43,688 bases of DNA from Acidimicrobiaceae bacterium (GCA_003138815.1 PLHD01000061.1:1-43688), one strand, 5' to 3'. Shown: positions 8,136 to 15,793, counted from the stretch's first letter. Made by a program: numbers and translations. The notes: generated by a model not told the origin, from the sequence alone.

Positions 8136-9140
8136 CTAGCGGTCCGCGTTTCGAAAGAGGGCGTGCAGCGCGGACATCTCCTCGAGGCACAGCTGCAGCC
8201 CCTTGATGATCACGAGATCGGGCTGGTCGGCGACGTGGACCTCGACGCCGGTGCCGGTGGCGATGAGTTCGGCGAAGTCGTTCAGCAGCGCGTGGCCGCC
8301 CACCAGGGTGAGTCCTCCCGAACTTACGTCCTGGGAAAGGTCCGGCGGTGCGTCGCCCAGACAGTCCTGGACCATCTTGAGCGTCGACATCAAGACGTCG
8401 CCGAGAGCCGCGTTGACAAGGTCCGCACCGACCTCGACCTCGACCAGGTCTCCCCGATCGACCCGGCGAGCCGTCACCACCTCCGAAGCGTCGCGCGTGC
8501 GGCCCAGTGCCGAAGCCAGCGTGCACTTGAGCATCTCGGCCACGGCGGGTGAGACGACGACGCCGTGGCGCTGGCGCAGCAGGGACGCGACGGCGCTGTC
8601 GAGGTCGTTGCCCCCCTGGCGGCGGCCGCTGCCGGTGACGATGCCGCCCAACGAGATCAGCGCCGCTTCCGACGCGCCCGCACCCAGGATCGTGACGGCC
8701 GAGCCCACCGGATCCTGCACCGGCAGCCCCAGCCCGATGGCCGCGGCGATGGGCGCTTCGATCAGGCTCACTTCTCGGGCGCCGGCCTGGATGGCCGCTT
8801 GGCGAAGGGCCCGGCGCTCGATTGGGGTGGCCAGCGAAGGAACGCTCATCACGACGCGGGCCCGGCTCAGTTTCGAGACCCCGGCCCGGTCGAACAGCCC
8901 CGCGATGAGCCGCGCCGTGACGTCGAAGTCCACCGTCGTGCCCTGGGCGAATGGGCGAAAGACCAGCACGTGGCGCGAAGTTCGCCCCACGGAGTCCAGG
9001 GCCCCGTAGCCGACCTCGACGACGTCGCCGGAGTTGGTGTCGATAGCGACCATCGTCGGCTCGTCGAAGACGATCCCGCGCTCGGCCGTGGCCAATCGGG
9101 TGAACGAGGTGCCTATATCGAGTGCGACGTCGGTGGCCAT
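8136..9140 (-). CDS. MreB-like actin homologue with altered nucleotide motif
   Basis: A 334-residue actin/Hsp70-fold protein related to MreB, which polymerises under the membrane to guide cell-wall synthesis. The phosphate-1 loop (DIGTSFTRL, residues 8-16), connecting segment (EAPIAAAIGLGL, 128-139) and adenosine motif (LTLVGGHALL, near 288) are recognisable. The phosphate-2 loop reads ILGAGASEAALISLGGI (151-167) where MreB proteins have DIGGGTTEVAVISLGGI, so the Asp and one Gly are replaced. The ATG at 9140 fits the family N-terminus (MATDVALDIGT); a frame open to 9212 adds no family-like residues. It is not next to mreC/mreD or rodA, so a classical rod-shape operon is absent. It may be a divergent paralogue with weak or no ATP turnover. 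Confidence 0.75.
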   Translation of the reverse strand: MATDVALDIGTSFTRLATAERGIVFDEPTMVAIDTNSGDVVEVGYGALDSVGRTSRHVLVFRPFAQGTTVDFDVTARLIAGLFDRAGVSKLSRARVVMSVPSLATPIERRALRQAAIQAGAREVSLIEAPIAAAIGLGLPVQDPVGSAVTILGAGASEAALISLGGIVTGSGRRQGGNDLDSAVASLLRQRHGVVVSPAVAEMLKCTLASALGRTRDASEVVTARRVDRGDLVEVEVGADLVNAALGDVLMSTLKMVQDCLGDAPPDLSQDVSSGGLTLVGGHALLNDFAELIATGTGVEVHVADQPDLVIIKGLQLCLEEMSALHALFRNADR

Positions 9141-9244
9141 GGAGACCAATGCTACGTCGGCCCTACTGACGCCAGCCTCAGGGCCGAAGCGTCCCGGAAT
9201 GGCAATCGGCACGCGGCGCGATGCGCAGCGCGGATTCGCCCCCT

Positions 9245-9258
9245 ACATTGTCATTGTG
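9245..9258 (+). promoter_or_regulatory. Possible -10 element of a leaderless transcript
   Basis: TACATT (9245-9250) ends five bases before the GTG at 9256, matching the TANNNT-to-start spacing of actinobacterial leaderless promoters. No ribosome site is visible ahead of this GTG. The 115-bp gap is shared with the divergent MreB-like gene. Confidence 0.3.
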
Positions 9259-10377
9259 AGTGATAACCCATTCGAGGGGATGTTTGGCGACATCTTCAAC
9301 ATCCTCGGTCAGCAGGGTCCCAACGCGTGGTTCGAGACCGCCACGCAGCTCGCGCTCAACATCGCGCGCGGCACCGACGGCGATCCCAATCCGTTGCCCA
9401 TCGAGCGCCAGCGCCTCGAGGAACTCGCCCCGCTGGTCGGGCGCCACGTTGACGCGCTCTTCGGCGTGGCGAGCGAGCCGGCGCTCATCGCCGTCAACCG
9501 TTCGGCCCTGGCGAGCGCCGCGCTGGCGCAGTGGCGCCCCCTGATCGAGCCACTCGTGGCGGTACCCTCGGCGCTCGGCGAGAGCCTCGACCCGGGCGAC
9601 AATCCGATGATGGCCCAGATGGTGGCGACGCTCGGCCCGCTGTTCACCGGCTTCCAGATGGGATCGGTCGCTGGCCATTTCTGTGAGCGGGCCTGGTCCC
9701 TCGCCGTGCTGCCCCTGCCTCGAGAAGACAAGAGCCGGCTGATCGCCGTGAACAACCTGGCCAGTTTCGCCGAGGCCTGGTCGCTGGAGCGCGACGAGGT
9801 CTACGTGTTCGCCCTGGCCCAGGAGTTCGTCGCGTCGCTCATACTCACCCAGCCCGGGACCGGGGACGCGCTGCGCGCTCTGCTCATCGACGCGGTGCGC
9901 GAGGCGACCAACGCTCAGGGGGACCTGCTCACGCGCCTTCAGTCGATGGTCAACCCCGAGGACCTCTCGTCGTTCATGGCCAACCCCGAGGCGCTGCTCG
10001 ACGGGATCGAGCTGCCCGAGGAGACCGACGCCACGAGAGCGATCAACGCGGCCGCGAGCGTGCTGAGCGCGTTCTTCGACGCGGCCGCTCGCGAGATCAC
10101 CGAAGCCATACTTGGCCCCCGACCCGCGTTAGTCGAGGCCTACCGGCGTCACCGTCGTAGCGACGCGCGCGGAGAAGACGCGGCGGCGGCGCTGTTCGGC
10201 ATCTCCAACCAGGGGCCCCACCATGAACTGGCGAACGAGTTCGTCACGTCCCTGCAACGCGAGCACACGCTGGGCGTCTTCGACGCGCTGCTGCGCGTCG
10301 ACGGACTGCCGACCGCGCCAGAACTATCGGACCCCGGCGCCTGGTACGAACGGATCACCAGCTCCCCGCTGGCCTAG
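9256..10377 (+). CDS. Zincin_2 (DUF2342)-type protein lacking the HExxH motif
   Basis: A 373-residue soluble protein. Its N-terminus (NPFEGMFGDIFN, then GPNAWFETATQLALNIAR) and helical layout match the actinobacterial family annotated as zinc-dependent metalloprotease or F420-associated hydrolase. In that family a helix carries HExxH. The equivalent helix here reads FALAQEFVASLIL, with QEFVA at residues 189-193, so both zinc-binding histidines are missing and only the glutamate remains. It is therefore probably not a zinc peptidase. The GTG at 9256 is chosen because homology starts there; the frame is open further upstream. The last base pairs overlap the stop of the convergent 92-residue gene at a shared CTAG. 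The family function is unknown even for intact members. Confidence 0.72.
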   Translation: MSDNPFEGMFGDIFNILGQQGPNAWFETATQLALNIARGTDGDPNPLPIERQRLEELAPLVGRHVDALFGVASEPALIAVNRSALASAALAQWRPLIEPLVAVPSALGESLDPGDNPMMAQMVATLGPLFTGFQMGSVAGHFCERAWSLAVLPLPREDKSRLIAVNNLASFAEAWSLERDEVYVFALAQEFVASLILTQPGTGDALRALLIDAVREATNAQGDLLTRLQSMVNPEDLSSFMANPEALLDGIELPEETDATRAINAAASVLSAFFDAAAREITEAILGPRPALVEAYRRHRRSDARGEDAAAALFGISNQGPHHELANEFVTSLQREHTLGVFDALLRVDGLPTAPELSDPGAWYERITSSPLA

Positions 10378-10652
10378 GACTCTTCGTCGTACCCGAGGTT
10401 CCACTCGACCAGCAGATTCTCTCGCTCCGCGTCGCGGTTCACGCGCTCGCGGTTGCGCCGGAACTGCGGGTCGTGGGGCGGAAGGAAACGCAGGCGGGCG
10501 TCGATGCGGTCCACGAAGGCCTGGATCTGCTCCTCGTCGCCGAAGACCATCCGGCACTCCCAGTGGGGCGCGACGGGTCCGAGATAGATGACCTGCACGT
10601 GCCCGACGGGATCTACGACCTCGGTGGACTCGGTAATCGGGACCTGACTCAC
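10374..10652 (-). CDS. Hypothetical protein, 92 residues
   Basis: I do not recognise this small acidic protein. The N-terminal half reads like beta strands (HVQVIYLGPVAPHWECRMVF, residues 18-37) and the C-terminal half is charged helix ending in NLGYDEES. The GTG start has GAAGGAG a few bases upstream, a good ribosome site, and codon use matches the neighbours, which support a real gene. Its stop codon overlaps the Zincin-like gene's stop at CTAG (10374-10377). There is no signal peptide or membrane segment. Confidence 0.65.
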   Translation of the reverse strand: MSQVPITESTEVVDPVGHVQVIYLGPVAPHWECRMVFGDEEQIQAFVDRIDARLRFLPPHDPQFRRNRERVNRDAERENLLVEWNLGYDEES

Positions 10653-10723
10653 GGTGCTCCTTCGCGTACATCAAAACTGATGAACACCCATTCTACCTTC
10701 TCATCAGGAGCCATTCTTCTGGC

Positions 10724-10737
10724 CGTAAACGCTTACG
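10724..10737. promoter_or_regulatory. Palindrome CGTAA-ACGC-TTACG, candidate operator
   Basis: Two perfect 5-bp arms around a four-base centre, 135 bp upstream of the whiB start. The size suits a dimeric DNA-binding protein; the regulator is unknown. Confidence 0.3.
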
Positions 10738-10785
10738 AAAAATGCGGAAAATAACGATACTTTCAGCCAGAGAATATGACAATTT

Positions 10786-10813
10786 GAGGAGAAAAATGAC
10801 ACACAATCGTTAG
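10786..10813 (+). CDS. Five-codon leader frame (MTHNR) upstream of whiB
   Basis: GAGGAG (10786-10791) lies four bases before ATG (10796), which opens a frame of five codons ending in TAG at 10811-10813. The ribosome site is stronger than most in this window. It lies 58 bp before the whiB ATG and could be a translated leader. Chance occurrence cannot be excluded. Confidence 0.25.
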
Positions 10814-10871
10814 ACAATTACGACAACTACTTGGGTACTCTGAAAATGACCCTACAAGTAAGGGGGCACAT

Positions 10872-11120
10872 ATGAGCACAGACTGGATGTCCCAGGGCAA
10901 GTGTCGCGAGTACCCGGCTGAGATCTTCTTTCCTCGCAACGGGACCGGTGTCATCACGACCCAGAAGATCTGCGAGAGCTGCCCGGTGATCAACGAATGT
11001 CTGGAGTATGCCCTCGAGAATCACGTCGACCATGGTGTGTGGGGCGGCAAGAGCGAGCGCGAGCGCCGTCGGCTCTCTCGCATGCGTCGGCGCATCGTCA
11101 ACATCGATTTCGCTAGCTAA
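10872..11120 (+). CDS. WhiB-family iron-sulfur transcription regulator
   Basis: An 82-residue protein with the WhiB signature: Cys11, Cys34, Cys37 and Cys43 to hold a [4Fe-4S] cluster, the GVWGG turn (55-59), and a basic C-terminal segment (SERERRRLSRMRRR) for DNA contact. WhiB proteins bind sigma factor region 4 and respond to redox or nitric oxide. Its short N-terminus differs from the second WhiB in this window; the exact subfamily is unclear. AAGGGGGC precedes the ATG. The stop is 13 bases before the formimidoyltransferase start, so the two may be co-transcribed. The upstream AT-rich gap suggests its own regulated promoter. Confidence 0.92.
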   Translation: MSTDWMSQGKCREYPAEIFFPRNGTGVITTQKICESCPVINECLEYALENHVDHGVWGGKSERERRRLSRMRRRIVNIDFAS

Positions 11121-11133
11121 CCTAAGTCGCACT

Positions 11134-11961
11134 GTGTTCGAGTGCGTAATCAATGTCTCCGAGGGTCGTGACGAAGCCGTCCTGGGCGACCTCTCCGCGG
11201 CCGGTGGCCCGTCGTTGCGCGACCGCCACAGCGACGCCTTCCATCACCGGTCCGTCTTCACCTTGATCAACGACCGCGACCGGCTGGTGCGCGACGTCCG
11301 AACCCTGATCGGCGCCGCGTACCAGCGCCTCGATCTCGCCGACCACCAAGGCGTGCACCCGCGCTTCGGCGTCGTGGACGTCGTGCCGTTCGTGGCGCTC
11401 GAACGGGCTCGAGCCAGCGAGGCGGTGACCCTGCGCGACCAGACCGCGAACTGGATCGCCGCCGCGTTCGCCGTTCCGGTGTTCCTCTACGGGCCCCTCG
11501 CGGACGGTTCGCTTCGCACGCTTCCCGAGGTCCGTCGCGGCGCCTTCGCGGCGCTGAGGCCCGACCTAGGACCCGATCAGCCCTCGCCGGCACGCGGCAG
11601 CGTCGCGGTGGGCGCCCGTCCCATCCTGGTGGCGTGGAATCTCTGGCTCGACGGGGTGAACGTGGCGCAGGCTCGCTCCATGGCTTCAGCGATTCGCCGG
11701 CCGGCCGTTCGCGCCCTCGCCTTCGAGGTGGGCGACGAGGTCCAGGTCAGCTGCAACATCGTGGACACCGACGCCGCGAGGCCGTCGGAACTCTACGACC
11801 AGGTCGGGTCCTTGCTGCCCGCCGGCGCGACGATCAGGCGCGCAGAGCTGGTTGGCCTGGCGCCCGCGTCACTGGTGACCTCCGAGGACCGCAGTCGCTG
11901 GGCACAACTTGGCCTGAGCTCCGACTCGACGATCGAGGCCCGCTGCGGCAGGCAGATATGA
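11134..11961 (+). CDS. Glutamate formimidoyltransferase (FTCD N-terminal type)
   Basis: A 275-residue protein matching the formiminotransferase domain of FTCD. It moves the formimino group of N-formimidoyl-L-glutamate to tetrahydrofolate, giving glutamate and 5-formimino-THF. Family blocks: ECVINVSEGRD at the N-terminus, DRHSDAFHHRSVFTL near 30, HQGVHPRFGVVDVVPFVAL near 72, VFLYG near 118 and RPILVAWNLWL near 165. The cyclodeaminase domain is absent, as in many bacteria. The start is GTG 11134, the first codon of the conserved region; the frame is open further upstream inside whiB. No strong ribosome site is seen. It overlaps nothing and converges on the second whiB with 8 bp between stops. 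Function fits the hut operon about 4 kb away, where HutG offers an alternative route. Confidence 0.85.
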   Translation: MFECVINVSEGRDEAVLGDLSAAGGPSLRDRHSDAFHHRSVFTLINDRDRLVRDVRTLIGAAYQRLDLADHQGVHPRFGVVDVVPFVALERARASEAVTLRDQTANWIAAAFAVPVFLYGPLADGSLRTLPEVRRGAFAALRPDLGPDQPSPARGSVAVGARPILVAWNLWLDGVNVAQARSMASAIRRPAVRALAFEVGDEVQVSCNIVDTDAARPSELYDQVGSLLPAGATIRRAELVGLAPASLVTSEDRSRWAQLGLSSDSTIEARCGRQI

Positions 11962-11969
11962 CGATTAAA

Positions 11970-12245
11970 TCAACCGGCCTGTGCGCGGCGCTCGATCGCG
12001 CGCGCCCGGCGCAGGCGGCGGCGCTCACGTTCGCTCATGCCGCCCCAGATTCCGAACTTCTCGCCGCTGTCGAGCGCGTACTCCAGGCAGTTGTCACGCA
12101 CCACGCAGCCGCGGCAGACCTCCTTGGCCTCGCGGGTCGACGCTCCACGCTCCGGGAAGAAGAGGTCCGGATCGACGCCCATGCAGTTTGCCCGGGACTG
12201 CCATCCGCGATCTTCCATGCCACTCAACAATTCAACAATTTCCAT
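11970..12245 (-). CDS. whiB2: WhiB-family regulator, WhiB2/WhmD type
   Basis: A 91-residue protein with Cys21, Cys44, Cys47 and Cys53, the GIWGG turn (65-69) and a basic tail (SERERRRLRRARAIERR). The stretch GVDPDLFFPERGASTREAKE is typical of the WhiB2/WhmD group, which controls septation and sporulation genes in mycobacteria and Streptomyces. The ATG at 12245 has GGGAGG eight to nine bases upstream. An alternative start at Met10 would also keep the cluster. The gene lies downstream of the VWA gene on the same strand after 132 bp that hold a hairpin and palindrome, so it likely has its own promoter. A cell-division role is inferred from the family. Confidence 0.9.
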   Translation of the reverse strand: MEIVELLSGMEDRGWQSRANCMGVDPDLFFPERGASTREAKEVCRGCVVRDNCLEYALDSGEKFGIWGGMSERERRRLRRARAIERRAQAG

Positions 12246-12377
12246 GCCGCATTCCCTCCCGCCAGTGGCAAGCCCCCACTGATGTAATTACAACGGTGTC
12301 ATTGTTGCGGGGTTTGGCGAGAAAAGCAAATAGAAACTAAGAAATCCCTGATAAACGCCTTATTAGGAAAGTGGAAT
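12246..12377 (-). promoter_or_regulatory. whiB2 upstream region with hairpin and palindrome
   Basis: Read on the minus strand, a perfect 10-bp palindrome TGTAATTACA (12283-12292) is followed by a hairpin CAGTGG-(7)-CCACTG (12263-12281) and then directly by the GGGAGG ribosome site. The far half is AT-rich. The hairpin could modulate ribosome access, and the palindrome could be an operator or overlap a promoter -10. No clear -35/-10 pair can be assigned. Confidence 0.45.
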
Positions 12378-14369
12378 TTACTCGCGGTGGTGACGGACGA
12401 AATCATCCAGCGCATAGGCGCCCAGCTCGTCGACCGAAGTGTAGAAGGTCCGCCCGCCGTTGACGCGGGCAATCTGCTCGACGAACGGGAACTGGCTCCT
12501 CTCGATGTCCAGGGCGAAGATATTGATGATTATCCCCGCCTTGGTGCAGCGCAGCACCTCGGCCATCGTCTTTTCCAGGGTCTCTCGAACCGGTGGCCAG
12601 GCGAAGTACGGCTGGCCGTTCTCCATCAGGTGAGCCGTCGGCTCCCCATCGGTCACCACGACGATCTGGCGCTCCCCCTGCTGGCGACGCATGAGATGAC
12701 GGCTGAGGGCCAGGGCATGCTGGAGGTTTGTCCCGTAGGCGTAGTCGATGTTCAGCGCCGGGATGTCCTCTATGCGCAGCTCCTGGGCCGTCTCGCCGAA
12801 GCCCACGACCGCGCAGAAGTCCCGGGGGAACTTCGAGCGGATCAGCGAGGTGAGCGCCAGCACCATCTTCTTGGCGGGCACCAGGTTCCCGCGCATGGCC
12901 ATCGAGAGCGAGAGGTCGATGGCGAAAACCGTGGACGCGCGGCGCGTCGCCTCGAACTCCTCCACCTCGAAGTCGTCGGGGTGCAGGTGCACCGGCGTGC
13001 CCGGGCCCTGTCGGAACAGGGCGTTTCGCAAGGTGTTGGGCAGGTGCAGCGAGAAGGGTTCGCCCGGCTCCCAGGGCTTGGAAGTCTCTTCGCGGTCTCC
13101 CCCGCGGGCCACGGACGACTCACGGTGCGCGCCGAGCGCGGGCGAGTTGCGCAGCTGGTCGAACAGGTCCTTCAGGGCCTGCTGGCCGATCTGACGCACG
13201 CCCTTGGCGCTGAGCTTGAGCCGGCCGCCCTCGCGGTCGATGAAGCCCTGGTCCCTCAGCCCCTTGAGCGCCTTCTGCAGGCGCACCACGTGCTGGGCCG
13301 CGTCGTCGCCAAGGTTGCGCCGCACCGCCTCCACGTCCACCTCGGGCAGGCCCTGGGCGGCGTTGGACTGGCCGAGGAACTCCTCGAGCCCCCGCAGTTC
13401 GCCGAGCTGCTCGGCCACCGAGGCGGCCTGGGCGAATGACGACGGTTCCGCTCCTCGCATGCGGTGGGCCCGGCTCCAGTCGATGTCGGGGGTCGCCTGG
13501 CGAAGGTTCGACACCAGCCGGTTCATCGAGAAGTTCAGGTCCATGTCGGCCATCATCTGGTCAAACAGGGCACGCAACTCGCCTTGCTGCTGAGAGCTGA
13601 GCGAATTGAACATCGCCTCGGCGGCGGCGGCGCGCTCGGCCATCGCGCGCACGACGTCCTCGAGGGACTCGGCGCCGGGGAAGTAGTCCCCGAACTTCTC
13701 CATGAACTCCTCGAAGCTGGGGTCGAGCGGCTCGCCCCGGCGGTCCTGCTCGATCATTGCCGAAAGGGAGTCCATCATCTCTCGCATGCGGGCCAGCTCC
13801 TCGGGGTCGGGTTTTCCGAGGAACTCCTTGCTCTGCTCGAAGTAGGTGTTGAGGATGTCCTGCTGCAGCTCGCCGATCAGCTGCTCGAACTGCTCGCGGG
13901 CCTCCGAGGAGACGAACTCATACTCCTGATAGTCGCCGAGCCGATCGGCGAGCCGGTCGCTCATGAGCTCTCGCTGCATCTTGCGCTGCTCGACGAGGTC
14001 GCGCGTCACTTCCTTGCGGCGCTCGTCGTCGGAGGCCTGGGCCTCGGCCAGCATGTCGTCGAGCTCGCCCGCCTCGATCGCCTCGATCTCGTCGAGCCAG
14101 TCGCGGTAGCGCTGCATCTCGCCGTCGGGGTCAGCCTGGGCCTCGAGCTCGCGCCGCCGCGAACGGGCGCGCTCAAGCAGGTCACGAAGCCCCTCGGCAC
14201 GCTGGCCGTCGGGCGTGGTGAATCCCTCACGCAGCAGCCGGTCCATGGCTTCTTCGAGGTCGCCGCTCTCGAGGTAGTCGTCGCTCAGCAGCCGCAACAG
14301 CTCGCCGACGTCGAGGTCGTCGAAGTCGTCGTCCTCGCCGAAGCGACGAAAGCCATAGCGAACGGGCAC
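12378..14369 (-). CDS. VWA-domain protein (COG4867-like), partner of AAA ATPase
   Basis: A 663-residue soluble protein. Residues 1-300 are highly charged and helical, with coiled-coil stretches. A winged-helix-like patch may lie near 365-400 (LKGLRDQGFIDREGGRLKLS). The C-terminal von Willebrand A domain (475-663) has an intact MIDAS: D485-L-S487-L-S489, Thr547 in YGTNLQHAL and Asp574 in VVTDGEPTAH. MIDAS domains bind Mg2+ and a partner acidic residue. The gene starts at a GTG whose first base is the last base of the ATPase stop TAG, so translation is coupled. AAA/VWA pairs such as MoxR/VWA or RavA/ViaA act in remodelling or metal insertion. The substrate is unknown, and no magnesium-chelatase context exists here. 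Confidence 0.85.
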   Translation of the reverse strand: MPVRYGFRRFGEDDDFDDLDVGELLRLLSDDYLESGDLEEAMDRLLREGFTTPDGQRAEGLRDLLERARSRRRELEAQADPDGEMQRYRDWLDEIEAIEAGELDDMLAEAQASDDERRKEVTRDLVEQRKMQRELMSDRLADRLGDYQEYEFVSSEAREQFEQLIGELQQDILNTYFEQSKEFLGKPDPEELARMREMMDSLSAMIEQDRRGEPLDPSFEEFMEKFGDYFPGAESLEDVVRAMAERAAAAEAMFNSLSSQQQGELRALFDQMMADMDLNFSMNRLVSNLRQATPDIDWSRAHRMRGAEPSSFAQAASVAEQLGELRGLEEFLGQSNAAQGLPEVDVEAVRRNLGDDAAQHVVRLQKALKGLRDQGFIDREGGRLKLSAKGVRQIGQQALKDLFDQLRNSPALGAHRESSVARGGDREETSKPWEPGEPFSLHLPNTLRNALFRQGPGTPVHLHPDDFEVEEFEATRRASTVFAIDLSLSMAMRGNLVPAKKMVLALTSLIRSKFPRDFCAVVGFGETAQELRIEDIPALNIDYAYGTNLQHALALSRHLMRRQQGERQIVVVTDGEPTAHLMENGQPYFAWPPVRETLEKTMAEVLRCTKAGIIINIFALDIERSQFPFVEQIARVNGGRTFYTSVDELGAYALDDFVRHHRE

Positions 14370-15793
14370 TACCGATTCCTGGCCCGGTAGAGCGCCCTGG
14401 CTCCCGAGGCGTCCTTGGCGAGTCGCTTCGTCAGGTAGAGCCCTTCGAGCACGAACTCGGCCGCAGCCGCCAGCTCGCCGTCACCGGCCCGGGGGCCGGC
14501 GACTCGCCGCGCCGCCGCGTCGAGATCGGGCATCGCCGCCAGGACGTCAAGGTAGGACTGGTCGGCGAGGTCGTCGCCGGTGTGCACCAGCGCCTCGCCG
14601 GTGAACGCCGCGACGATTCCCGGGGCCTCCTCGAGCAGGACGTGCTCGGTGAAGCACTGGCGTACCGCCAGGGACACGAGTGCCGAGATGATCTGGTCCG
14701 AGTCGCTGTCGTCCATCGTGTCGAATTCGATCTTGCCCTGGGTGGACTGGACCATCGCGCTCAGGTCGCTGACGCGCGGCACGACGGCCTGGTCCTTGGT
14801 GCGCAGCGTGCGGCGAAGGGCGTTGGCGACCACGGTCTCGTAGTTCGCGATGGACAGGCGCACCGACACGCCCGAGCTCTGGCTGATGACGTGGCTCTTA
14901 CGCGCGACGTGGCTCACGCGCGCGACGATGTCGTCGATGAACCACGGCACCGTGATGGGCTTGGGCGACGTCGGCAGCCTCGCCTCCTGATGGATGATCG
15001 CAATCTCGGTGGTTATCTCGTAGGGGTAGTGCGTGCGGATCTGCGAGCCGAAGCGGTCCTTCAGCGGCGTGATGAGCCTTCCGCGGTTCGTGTAGTCCTC
15101 GGGGTTCGCCGTCGCGACGACGAGGATGTCGAGGTCGAGGCGCACGAGGTGGCCGCGGATCTGCACGTCGCGCTCCTCGAGCACGTTGAGCAGGCCCACC
15201 TGGATGCGCTCGGACAGGTCGGGCAGCTCGTTCATCGCGAAGATGCCCCGGTTCGACTTGGGCACGAGTCCGTAGGAGAGCGCGAGCGGGTCGTCGAGGA
15301 AGAGGCCGGCGGCCACCTTGATGGGATCCACCTCACCAATCAGGTCGGCCATCGAGGTGTCGGGCGAGGCCAGCTTCTCGGCGAAGCGCTGGGTGCGGTG
15401 CACCCACGTAATCGGAGTATCGTCACCCTTCTCGCTCACGACGCTGATGGCGTAGGCGGAGATCGGGGCGAAGGGATCGTCACGGACCTCGGAGCCCTCG
15501 ACGATGGGCAGCCATTCGTCGAGCAGCTCGACGAGCGAACGGATCATCCGGCTCTTGGCCTGGCCCCTCTCGCCCAGCAGGATGATGTCGTGGCCGGCCA
15601 GGAGCGCCGTCTCGAGCTGGGGCAGCACCGTGTCCTCGTAGCCCAGCACCGCCGACGTCAGGGGACGGCCCTCGCTCAGTCGTTGCTCGAGGTTGATGCG
15701 CAACTCCTCGCGCACCGACTTGGGCACGTAACTGCTCTCGCGCAGGGCGCCGAGTGTGGAGGGGAATTCAGCGGGTACTTTTGGGGTGCTCAT
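14369..15793 (-). CDS. AAA ATPase of the Mg-chelatase / MoxR class
   Basis: A 474-residue protein. Walker A is GERGQAKS (74-81). The Walker B region reads GIFAMNELPDLSER, with Asn-Glu where most relatives have Asp-Glu. The sensor-1 block LDILVVATANPEDYTNRGRL and the arginine-finger region LKDRFGSQIRTHYP follow. A helical lid with IISALVSLAVRQCFTEH lies toward the C-terminus. This resembles the AAA subunit of magnesium-chelatase-like or MoxR complexes, which load or remodel a VWA partner. AAGGTG precedes the ATG at 15793. It is the first gene of a two-gene operon with the VWA gene (one-base overlap). No chlorophyll or cobalamin genes are near, so chelation is not implied. Confidence 0.85.
   Translation of the reverse strand: MSTPKVPAEFPSTLGALRESSYVPKSVREELRINLEQRLSEGRPLTSAVLGYEDTVLPQLETALLAGHDIILLGERGQAKSRMIRSLVELLDEWLPIVEGSEVRDDPFAPISAYAISVVSEKGDDTPITWVHRTQRFAEKLASPDTSMADLIGEVDPIKVAAGLFLDDPLALSYGLVPKSNRGIFAMNELPDLSERIQVGLLNVLEERDVQIRGHLVRLDLDILVVATANPEDYTNRGRLITPLKDRFGSQIRTHYPYEITTEIAIIHQEARLPTSPKPITVPWFIDDIVARVSHVARKSHVISQSSGVSVRLSIANYETVVANALRRTLRTKDQAVVPRVSDLSAMVQSTQGKIEFDTMDDSDSDQIISALVSLAVRQCFTEHVLLEEAPGIVAAFTGEALVHTGDDLADQSYLDVLAAMPDLDAAARRVAGPRAGDGELAAAAEFVLEGLYLTKRLAKDASGARALYRARNR

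Larger units (their letters stand above)
10653..10871 (+). promoter_or_regulatory. AT-rich control region upstream of whiB
   Basis: A 219-bp gap, clearly richer in A+T than the surroundings, between the 92-residue gene and whiB. It holds a CTGATGA/TCATCAG inverted repeat (10677-10683 and 10701-10707), a tighter palindrome (10724-10737) and a five-codon reading frame with its own ribosome site (10786-10813). A TTGGGT (10831-10836) / TACAAG (10853-10858) pair resembles a promoter but would place the start inside the ribosome site, so I do not trust it. Confidence 0.45.

Noticed and set aside
10831-10858. TTGGGT / TACAAG as the whiB promoter
   Set aside because: Transcription would start within the ribosome site, and the -35 is weak.
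10846-10875. Nine-codon frame (MTLQVRGHI) ending in ATGA at the whiB start
   Set aside because: It lacks a ribosome site of its own and is probably chance.
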